DNA of 64,000 nt, from positions 558,001-622,000 of the forward strand of contig CAWIRC010000004.1 in the NCBI GenBank assembly GCA_963838495.1, written 5' to 3'. The stretch is from JBEKIK01 sp963838495. GTDB lineage: Bacteria; Planctomycetota; Planctomycetia; Pirellulales; Thermoguttaceae. Positions 19,047 through 26,480 of the stretch are shown here, piece by piece; position 1 is the first letter of the stretch, and each line of letters opens with the position of its first letter. The notes below the pieces were generated by a model. It did not search any database and was not told the origin of the DNA. It was given only the letters and a program-made list of their open reading frames with translations. Both the position numbers and the translations under genes were made by a program.

Positions 19047-21050
19047 TTATGCCGTTTGCCGCAGGTCGTCGAAGTGGATCTGATATAAGCGGCGATAAAG
19101 GGCCGATTTAGCGAGTAGTTCTTCGTGCTTGCCGATGTCCTCTATCCGCCCGTCCTGCATGACTACGATTCGGTCGGCTAGCGATAGAATTGCCAGGCGA
19201 TGGGTAATGATGATCACCGTGCGTCCGACGACGAACTTTTCCAGCACCTTTTGGATGGCCTGCTCGCTTTCCAGGTCGATCTGGCTGGTGGCCTCATCGA
19301 GTATCAGGATCGGCGGATCGCGGAGAATGGCCCGGGCAAGGGCGATCCGCTGCCGCTGCCCGCCCGAAAGACGGTTGCCCAGCGTGCCGGCCAGGGTTTC
19401 ATAGCCTTGCGGAAGCTCGGTTTCGATGAACCTATGGGCGTGGGCCTGCTTGGCGGCCTCGATGACCTGCTCGCGGGTGGCATCGGTCATGCCGTAACGG
19501 ATATTGCTGAAAATCGTGTCGTCAAAGAGCGCGGTTTCCTGGGTTACAAGCCCGATCTGTTTGCGTAAATCCTTTATTCGCATGTCGGTCAGGCGCACGC
19601 CGTCCAGCCGGATTTCGCCGGCCGTGGGATCGGCGAACCTGGGTATTAAATGAGCAAGGGTGGTCTTGCCGCAGCCGTTCGGGCCCACAATGGCAATAGT
19701 TTCGCCGAAGCCGATGTTCAGATTCACGTTTTCGAGCACGTTTTTCCCGGGGCAATAGGCAAAATCCACGCCCTTGAATTCCAGGTTGATATGATGCCTG
19801 GCGATCGGCACCGGGCACTGCGGATCGTGGATGGCCGGCTCTCGCTCCAGCCGGGCGAAGATCCTGTCGCAGGCCGCGCTGGCCGCTTGCAGGCGGTTGA
19901 AAACGTCGGATAGTTTTCTCAGCGGATCGGCAATGCCCGCCATAAGACTGTAAAACAACAATATATACCCGGTGCTGATGGGCCGATCGCTCATGCGGAT
20001 GCCCAACAGATGCGTGCTGTGGGTGAACACCAGCCAAGCCCCGGCCAGCATGACTATGCAGAAGGCCACGATTCCCAGCACCTCGGTTATGGGATGCACC
20101 AGGGCGTCGTAGCGGGCGATTTTCATGGCCTTTTTGAAGTAATTTTTGCTGTTTTTATGGTAGCGGTGGCGTTCCTGCCGTTCGTTGGTAAAGGCCTTTA
20201 CGATTTTGATGTTGCGGAAGGTTTCTTCGAGCGTGGTATAGATGGCGGCCATTTCCTCCATGGCCTTGCGGTTCGCCCGCTTCAAGGATTTGGCCAGCCA
20301 GCGAACGGCATAACCGGCCAAAGGCATTATCAACATCGAAAGGAGCAAGAGTTTCCAGGAAATCCATGCCGCTCCTATCAGGCAGGCCGCCATCTTTAGA
20401 GGCTCGACGATCGACTTGCCAAACAGCGTTTCCAGGCCCGCCGACACCTGGTTCATGTCGTTTGTAAACCGGCTCAAGAGATCGGATGTGCCTTCGTCGT
20501 TGAAGGTGGCCAAATCCAGGCGCAGCGTGCGGCGATAAAAAAGCTTGCGTAAATCAAAGGTGGCGGATTGCGCCATCCGCGCCACAAGTATGCTGTTGAC
20601 AATCAAAAAAAGGTCTTTTAAAAATGTGCCCAGCAAAAACAGCCCGATAACCAAGGCCATGAATTTGAAGGGATTTTCCGGCAGATATTTGTCGATGTAT
20701 GGCTTCAGCAGGACGTATTGCGACTGGGCCTTTTCTTCGGCTTCCAAACGGGAGCGGGCAAGATCGATGCGGTGGTTGATCTGCCGTTGAAGATCGGGCG
20801 CGGCCCCGGGCAAATCCTTTTCCAACGCGGCAATTTCGGCGGTTTTTTCCGCGACCGTTTTTTCCGTCTCCGCTATCTGCCGATCGATCCACTTCTGCGG
20901 CGATTCGGATTGGAAAGTCACCTCCACTATCGGATAAACCACGCTGATATTTCCCCCCCAAAATGCCGCTACAACAAGCGCGCAAACAATCGAGCAAATC
21001 AGGGTGAACCGATACCGGAGCGCCATGCGTATGACTTTGATGAAATTCAT
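19047..21050 (-). CDS. MsbA-like ABC exporter with periplasmic coiled-coil insertion
   Basis: 667 residues, a half-transporter: membrane domain first, ATPase last. The ATPase (about 425-660) shows Walker A GPNGCGKTT, Q-loop LVTQET, signature LSGGQRQRIALARA, Walker B ILILDEATS and H-loop ITHR. The membrane part has the usual DEGTSDLLSRFTNDMN coupling segment. Unusual: after the first helix (residues 15-38) comes a charged, heptad-like stretch (about 50-115, IAETEKTVAEKTAEIAALEK and on) before the second helix, so the first external loop is much longer than in MsbA. Probably a lipid or glycolipid flippase; the substrate is unknown. Confidence 0.88.
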   Translation of the reverse strand: MNFIKVIRMALRYRFTLICSIVCALVVAAFWGGNISVVYPIVEVTFQSESPQKWIDRQIAETEKTVAEKTAEIAALEKDLPGAAPDLQRQINHRIDLARSRLEAEEKAQSQYVLLKPYIDKYLPENPFKFMALVIGLFLLGTFLKDLFLIVNSILVARMAQSATFDLRKLFYRRTLRLDLATFNDEGTSDLLSRFTNDMNQVSAGLETLFGKSIVEPLKMAACLIGAAWISWKLLLLSMLIMPLAGYAVRWLAKSLKRANRKAMEEMAAIYTTLEETFRNIKIVKAFTNERQERHRYHKNSKNYFKKAMKIARYDALVHPITEVLGIVAFCIVMLAGAWLVFTHSTHLLGIRMSDRPISTGYILLFYSLMAGIADPLRKLSDVFNRLQAASAACDRIFARLEREPAIHDPQCPVPIARHHINLEFKGVDFAYCPGKNVLENVNLNIGFGETIAIVGPNGCGKTTLAHLIPRFADPTAGEIRLDGVRLTDMRIKDLRKQIGLVTQETALFDDTIFSNIRYGMTDATREQVIEAAKQAHAHRFIETELPQGYETLAGTLGNRLSGGQRQRIALARAILRDPPILILDEATSQIDLESEQAIQKVLEKFVVGRTVIIITHRLAILSLADRIVVMQDGRIEDIGKHEELLAKSALYRRLYQIHFDDLRQTA

Positions 21051-21266
21051 GTTGCCTCGCTCATCCGTGGCGTTTTAAAAGGCATTCTGAGTAGAGAAAT
21101 CCGCATTCTTGTTGCCCTGGTGCATTAAACGGCACTTTTTAGCAAATACGGGCAATTTGTCCAAGGGCGAATCAGAAACAAATATAAGATATCTTTCCCA
21201 AACTCCCCATTCACCCCACACCCACACGCTATCCACAGCCCATTGCCCACTGTCCACTGGCCTGTT

Positions 21267-22133
21267 CTATTTCAGCTTCTTCACCAGTGAAAAGATTTCC
21301 GCATGGCTAAATTGCCGATTGGTGGGAAGCATCAGATATGCCGCATTATCACTGCAACAATCCAAGATAATCTGCATATCGTTAGGGGCGAAATAGCCCT
21401 CCACGCAAGGTTCATGACCGTTGATAAGAATCCGCGCCCCGACAAGTTCGGCAAAGGCCCGAGCGTTTTCCACACGCTGATCCCGTCCCCAAACCAATTG
21501 GAAAATGGCGGATTGCTCGAAGTATTCCCCGTAACCGATTTCGCGATTGAAGATATCGGCGTCAAAACCTTCTCGGTCGCAATACTCCGGGATGCTGTGC
21601 GAAATGAACTCTCCGTGCGGCAGACGAACGGCCAGGGGGCAGCTCTGTATAAAAGGCAGATACGCCTCGCGGATCTTTTCCGTGGCCTCCCCGTACATCT
21701 GCTGCAATCCCAGCCGGAAAAGATAATTCAAAAGTTGCTTGTTTTTCTGGATGGGAAAGTCGGTCAGCTCGGCCAATTCGTGGTTGCCGAGTATAAAGTG
21801 CACCCGGTCGGGAAATTTGTTTTTCAGGACGGCCACGTCTTCAAGAAGGGTATGCGACATGCAGCCGCTGTTTTCTATATACAGCGGTCCGCCGTGGCAA
21901 ACCTCCTGTAAAACCAAGTGCCGCCTGGGATGTTTGTCCAGGCCGGCGATTTTTTTGATCAGATTGAAATTCCGCCTGTGCCCGTGCAAATCCCCCGTGA
22001 TCATCACCTCGTCGGCCGACTCTTCCCTGATAACAATCACATTTCCTTCTCTTGTGGGGGTATGGAGATTGGCCTCCGTGGCCTGGGCGAACATGGCAAT
22101 GATTTCTTCGATGTATTGATTTGAAGCGACCAT
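21267..22133 (-). CDS. Calcineurin-like metallophosphatase
   Basis: 288 residues from the ATG at 22133; a longer frame upstream has no better start. Metal-binding motifs of the PPP-like superfamily: GDLHGH near residue 47, LGNHE near 118, SHSIPE and the late INGHEP. The usual GDxVDRG block is not seen in canonical form (VLQEVCHGGP stands near that place), so this is a divergent phosphoesterase rather than a standard Ser/Thr phosphatase. Soluble, no signal peptide. It precedes the ABC exporter on the same strand with a 216-base gap, so co-transcription is possible. Confidence 0.75.
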   Translation of the reverse strand: MVASNQYIEEIIAMFAQATEANLHTPTREGNVIVIREESADEVMITGDLHGHRRNFNLIKKIAGLDKHPRRHLVLQEVCHGGPLYIENSGCMSHTLLEDVAVLKNKFPDRVHFILGNHELAELTDFPIQKNKQLLNYLFRLGLQQMYGEATEKIREAYLPFIQSCPLAVRLPHGEFISHSIPEYCDREGFDADIFNREIGYGEYFEQSAIFQLVWGRDQRVENARAFAELVGARILINGHEPCVEGYFAPNDMQIILDCCSDNAAYLMLPTNRQFSHAEIFSLVKKLK

Positions 22134-22336
22134 GATCCCAGCTTTCCGCCCGCAATCTCGTGCTAATTTATCTATTTTACACCACGAATGCACATATATC
22201 AGGCAGAACGGCTTATGCCAGTCTTGCCGAATACAACGATTTTACCGATTTTCTGGATTCTACGGATTGTCCGTCCGATGACAATTCCAGAGAGCTTGAC
22301 CTTTTCCGAGTATCGAACGAAAAGGAATCGTCGGAT

Positions 22337-22697
22337 ATGAAACGTGCCATCTACGCCGTACTGTCTGTGACTGTTTTAATCTCCTTGACCGGTTGTTTGT
22401 CTGCCCACGGCCACAGGCCGATCGCTTGCGTGCAAGGAAGTTGTGCCCAAGCCCCGGAAAACTGCGCCTCCTGCGATTGCGGCAATTGTCAAAATTGTCA
22501 AGATCCCGGTGATCCACAGACCCCCTGTCGTCTGTGTGGCGGACTAGGTTGCCATTTGTGCCGTCACGGTGCAGGTGCAGGCGAAGGCGAAGGTTTTAAT
22601 CCAGGTCCACCCGCCGGCACTGTCGCATATCCGTATTATACAACACGCCGGTCCGCGCGATTTTTTAGCGCCTAACCCGCCAAGCATCGGTCCTTGA
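22337..22697 (+). CDS. Cys-rich planctomycete lipoprotein ending TTRGPRDF (one frameshift)
   Basis: Starts at the ATG at 22337 behind AAAGGAA. A lipoprotein signal (ISLTGC) puts the first mature cysteine at about residue 20. The body has many cysteines (CASCDCGNCQNC, CRLCGGLGCHLC), possibly metal-binding. As written, the frame ends at 22675 with TTRRSARFFSA. Removing one C near 22648 gives YYTTRGPRDFLAPNPPSIGP and a stop at 22697. That ending is a signature of a planctomycete protein family, and an intrinsic terminator follows the corrected stop, so I take the corrected form as real. Function unknown. Confidence 0.75.
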
Positions 22698-22727
22698 CAT
22701 TCTTGCCAATTTGTGACCGACAGTACG

Positions 22728-22773
22728 CCGGCCGGGATTTCCAGGGAGGGGAATCCCGGCCGGTTGCATTTTT
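22728..22773 (+). terminator. Intrinsic terminator of the lipoprotein gene
   Basis: A GC-rich stem (arms 22728-22742 and 22750-22763, core CCGGCCGGGATT) followed by a T-run at 22769-22773. It lies 30 bases after the corrected stop codon. Confidence 0.75.
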
Positions 22774-22872
22774 AAGGGATGAGGGATGAATGAAACCGCT
22801 TGCAGTTTCGCGCCGATCGTAGGACGACTTTGAAAGTCGTCAAACCAACAACACCCACTGTCCACTGCCCAC

Positions 22873-23976
22873 TCACTTCTTCACCCGCCCGTGAACGTAC
22901 ACGTCGTCCTCGATCTTCTCGATCTCGGGCACATCAAGACACAATGCCTCGGCCATCCGCTCGACGCCCTTGCCTGCAAACGGACTCGCGGCCTTTGTCC
23001 CCCCTATTAACTTCGGTGCGATAAACACGTGCACTTCGTCGATTTGCCGGGCGTCGAAGAGCGATCCCAATACCCGGCCGCCGCCTTCGACCAGCACGTT
23101 GGTCATCCGACGCCGCCCTAATTCATCGAAAAGCGATTGCAGCCGATCGACGTGGGTCTCGCCCGCACACTCGAACACCTCGCAGCCCGCGTCTTGCAGG
23201 CGGCTGCGATTCGACTCCGCCGCCTCGCGACCCACGGCAACCAGCACGGGGGCCTCGGCCGCAGTGCGAACCAGCCGGCTACCCGGCGGAAGCACCGCCC
23301 CAGTATCGAGAACAATGCGCAGCGCCGTGCGCGGTCCCGGCGGCCGTGCCGTCAACATCGGATCGTCTCTTAGCGCGGTTTCCCGCCCCACGATTATTGC
23401 GTCCATCCGCCCCCGCAGCTTGTGCACAATCTCCCGCGATTTCTTATTTGAAATCCAGCGGCTCTCGCCGCCGGCATTTGCGATTTTTCCGTCCAGCGAC
23501 ATGGCCCACTTGGCGATGATCCAGGGCCGCCCGGTTTCCAGAAGTTTCAAATACGGTGCGTTCAACTGCCGGGCTTCGAACTCCAGCAGGCCGCATTCCG
23601 TCTCCACTCCTGCCGCCTGCAACTCGGCCAGCCCCCCGCCCGCGACTTGGGGGAACGGGTCTTTCATGGCGACAACCACCCGCTTTACGCCCGCGGCCAA
23701 TACGGCCCTGGTGCATGGCGGCGTTTTGCCAAAGTGGCTGCACGGCTCCAGCGTGACGTACATCGTTGCCCCGGCCGCCCGTGAACCGGCCATGTGCAAG
23801 GCCTCCACCTCAGCATGTGGTCCGCCGAACCGCCCATGCCAGCCTTCGCCGATGATCTCCGCGCCCCGGGCAATGACGCAGCCCACCATCGGATTCGGCT
23901 CGACCCATCCCTGCCCCTTGGCCGCCAATTCCAGGGCCCGACGCATGTGCCACAGATCAAGATCGGAGTTGAGCAT
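22873..23976 (-). CDS. ribD: Bifunctional riboflavin deaminase-reductase RibD
   Basis: 367 residues, the normal length for this enzyme, which carries out the second and third steps of riboflavin synthesis: deamination of the pyrimidine, then reduction of its ribosyl side chain. The N-terminal deaminase (about 1-145) shows the zinc site HAEVEAL and PCSHFGKTPPC. The C-terminal reductase (about 146-367) starts RPWIIAKWAMSLDGKIA, with SRWISNKKSRE, DAIIVGRETALRDDP and LVEGGGRVLG. No other rib gene is adjacent, and no FMN riboswitch is visible upstream, so it appears to be a single gene. A copy of a CACTGTCCACTGCCCACT repeat touches its 3' end. Confidence 0.95.
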   Translation of the reverse strand: MLNSDLDLWHMRRALELAAKGQGWVEPNPMVGCVIARGAEIIGEGWHGRFGGPHAEVEALHMAGSRAAGATMYVTLEPCSHFGKTPPCTRAVLAAGVKRVVVAMKDPFPQVAGGGLAELQAAGVETECGLLEFEARQLNAPYLKLLETGRPWIIAKWAMSLDGKIANAGGESRWISNKKSREIVHKLRGRMDAIIVGRETALRDDPMLTARPPGPRTALRIVLDTGAVLPPGSRLVRTAAEAPVLVAVGREAAESNRSRLQDAGCEVFECAGETHVDRLQSLFDELGRRRMTNVLVEGGGRVLGSLFDARQIDEVHVFIAPKLIGGTKAASPFAGKGVERMAEALCLDVPEIEKIEDDVYVHGRVKK

Positions 23977-24013
23977 GGCAGAAACTCAAACTGCAAATGC
24001 GGATTTGTTTTTA

Positions 24014-24101
24014 GAGCTCTAACAAAACCTCCCCTCTCCCTTTGGGAGAGGGGCTAGGGGTGAGGGCGTTGATCGATAGATATAAAGTTTTGTTAGAGCT
24101 C
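24014..24101. repeat. MITE-like element with 15-base terminal inverted repeats
   Basis: Ends GAGCTCTAACAAAAC (24014-24028) and its complement (24087-24101) enclose a CCCCTCTCCC/GGGAGAGGGG palindrome and GGGGTGAGGG. At 88 bases with no coding capacity it looks like a non-autonomous mobile element or large palindromic repeat upstream of ribD. Confidence 0.6.
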
Positions 24102-24127
24102 CTTACTTTAGCCCGGTGCATTACATG

Positions 24128-24152
24128 TAGGACGGATTTGAAATCCGTCCTG
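24128..24152. repeat. GGACGN-TTT-AAA-NCGTCC palindromic repeat
   Basis: Near-perfect palindrome built on GGACGGATTTGAAATCCGTCC. Relatives are at 22819-22842, 51481-51500 and 51516-51540. It lies 55 bases after the stop of the S46 peptidase gene's opposite end and may serve as a terminator stem. Confidence 0.65.
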
Positions 24153-24208
24153 CATTTTAACCTGCGGGTTTGAAACTCATACTGTAATTTACGCGAAAAA
24201 TATGCTTT

Positions 24209-26325
24209 TTATCGCGGCAAATGCCCTTTTACCAGTTCGTCGGCCAGGTCTTGGGCGTTATAGACCTTTCGCAGGGCCTCGACAATCGCGCTTGAATGGA
24301 CGGCCAGCGACCTGCCTTGTACGTCATTGTAAACATAGTCCCAAACCAGCGATTCCAGGTTGCCGTCGAAGATGATCCCCACCAATTCCGCCTGGCGATT
24401 GAAAACCGGGCTGCCCGAGTTGCCGCCGATGATGTCGTTGGTGCAGATGAAGTTAAATGGCGTATCAAGGTTCAGCTTCCCTTTTTGTTCGATCCATCGT
24501 TTGGGCAGGTTGAACGGAGGCTGGTTCTGGTGCTCTTCAGATCGTTTGTAAGCGCCGCCGATGGTCGTCCAGGGCGGAATGTTTTCGCCCGCCTGCTGGT
24601 AACCTTTGACCGTCCCAAACGACAACCGCAGGGTGAACGTGGCGTCGGGATAAATATTCGTGCCGTAAAGTGCGAAACGGGCCTTGGCGATCTTGCCGTA
24701 TGCCTGGCGCTGCAGCTCCTCGACTTGCTGCTCGTAGATTTTGCGGACGTCGCGTGCAGGTGTATCGACCATTCGGGCCAGTTGGATCATCGGATCGTCC
24801 GAGGCCTCGATGGCCTTTTGGCCGCCTTCGGCCAATTTTTTCCGCAAGGCCACGTCTTCGAGCCTTGTACCTTGGACCAAGGCCGCGGCCCGCTCGCTGG
24901 GCGAACTGCCCTCCAGCACCTCGTTTGCCAATTTGTTGTCATAACCCACCGTCTCGACAAAATAACTCAATGAATCGGCGAGTTGCAGCGTTTCCAGGTC
25001 CTTGTAAATGGGCGTGTCGGCGAACAATTCCAGCTTGAGCGAGTCCAGGTTCGATTCGCGGTATTCGCGGAGCCGCTCGGCATTTGGTTTGGCGGTTTCC
25101 TCGGCCAGGCGGACCAGGGTGCGGGCGATCTTGAAAAGCTTGCAATCGAAGGCCGTGCCTTTTTCCAAAAGATCGAAGTCCTTGTAGATCGGCTCCCAGA
25201 CCTTCAGCGATTCGGCCACCATGTCCCAGGCGTCGCCGTAAGGTTTTTCAAGCTGTACATCTTTTAAAACCGCCTGGCGAAACGCCTCTTCGGCGGCCTT
25301 GTGGGGATTCATCACCGCCGGGTCTTGCAGTCCGGCCAACATGCCCAAGCGGGCCTTGCGCGAGTTTTGCACGATAAAAAGATCATCCTTTGCACGGCGC
25401 CGTTTTCGGCGCTCCGCTGGCTGTAGACCGCAAGCAGCACCTCGCGCCGGCGCAAGCGGATCAATAGGTATGGGAGCGCCCGGTCGCGGATGAACTCCAA
25501 ATGCCGTGTGGTGTCCAGCCGGTCGGTGCGGCCGGGATTGCCGGAGACGAACACCAGTTCATTGTCTTTCGGGCCGGCGGGGCTCCACTTCAAATAGTTG
25601 TCGATCTTCGCCGGCTTGCCGTCTTCGTAAACGCGGAAGAAACAGATGTCCAGATCATAGCGCGGGTACTCGAAATTGTCTGGATCGCCGCCGAAAAAGG
25701 CGATGTCCTGCTCGGGCGCGAACACCAGGCGGACGTCGGTGTACTTTTTGTACCGGTAAAGCTGATATTCGCCGCCGTGGTATAGCGTGATCACGTCGCT
25801 CCTGAGGCCGGTTTGATCCATGGACTCTTTTTCGATGGTGTTCATTATCGCCCGGCGGGCTTTCTCGGCCGCGGCCATGTCGGAACCCGGAGGCACCGCG
25901 GCGTTCACCCTTTCAGTGACGTCCTCGATGCTCACCAGGACGTTCAGTTCCTGGTCGGCGCACTTCAACTCCTCGTCCCGGGTCTTGGCGTAAAAACCGT
26001 TCTTGAGGTAATCGTGCTCGGAGGAGCCGAATTTTTGCAGGGCGTCGGCACCGACGTGATGATTGGTCATCACCAGCCCGTCGCCCGAGACGAACGACGC
26101 CGACCCGCCGGCGTTGAACCGCACCGACGAAAGCTGCGCATGCTTGAGCCACTCGGGCGTGGCGGTGAAATTGTAGCGCTCCTGCAAAATTTTGTTGGGC
26201 GGATTGTTGTACAGCCACATGCCTTCGTCTCCGTAGGCGGCAATGCCGATAATGGCTAGAGGAATCGCTATGATCGCAAATTGCAAAATGCAAATTGCAA
26301 ATTTCAAATTGCCGCAAAAAGACAT
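24209..26325 (-). CDS. S46-family dipeptidyl peptidase (one frameshift)
   Basis: About 705 residues once a lost base near 25398 is restored, a usual length for DPP7/DPP11-type S46 serine peptidases, which remove dipeptides in the periplasm. Start at 26325 follows AGGAG. Catalytic histidine in LVMTNHHVG, serine in GGNSGSPVFN, with the following IIFDGN strand that shapes the S1 pocket; the acidic residue probably lies in the DNFEYPRYDLD region. GDEGMWLYNNPP is the usual mature N-terminus. The two halves overlap in different frames at 25312-25372, and the correct reading joins GAR to AKDDLFIVQNSRKARLG. The signal peptide is encoded by an intergenic repeat (see 26275-26316). Confidence 0.88.
26275..26316. 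repeat. AAATTGCAAATT repeat inside the signal peptide of the S46 peptidase
   Basis: A run of CAAATTGCAAA, TGCAAATTGCAAATTTCAAA units, also seen at 32760-32803 and 52931-52979 in intergenic gaps. Here it is translated on the minus strand as LKFAICILQFAI, the hydrophobic core of the signal peptide. Confidence 0.65.
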
Positions 26326-26432
26326 GATAATCTCCTGTATAATGACAATGTCACTTAACCATTTATGCATACGATCCCGAACCACACAGGGATCGGGTTG
26401 ATTATTTACCATTTTCCGTATTCGTCCCTTAA

Positions 26433-26463
26433 TGTAGCAGGCACATGGAGTGTGCTTGCTACA
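26433..26463. repeat. TGTAGCAGGCACA palindromic repeat
   Basis: 13-base arms with one mismatch around a 5-base loop, in the gap between the OPT transporter's end and the S46 peptidase's start. Likely a terminator-like or REP-type element. Confidence 0.6.
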
Positions 26464-26480
26464 ATGTTAGTCGTAAACAG

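Noticed and set aside
23977..24110. FMN riboswitch upstream of ribD
   Set aside because: The conserved FMN-aptamer core is not visible; the region is filled by a MITE-like palindrome.
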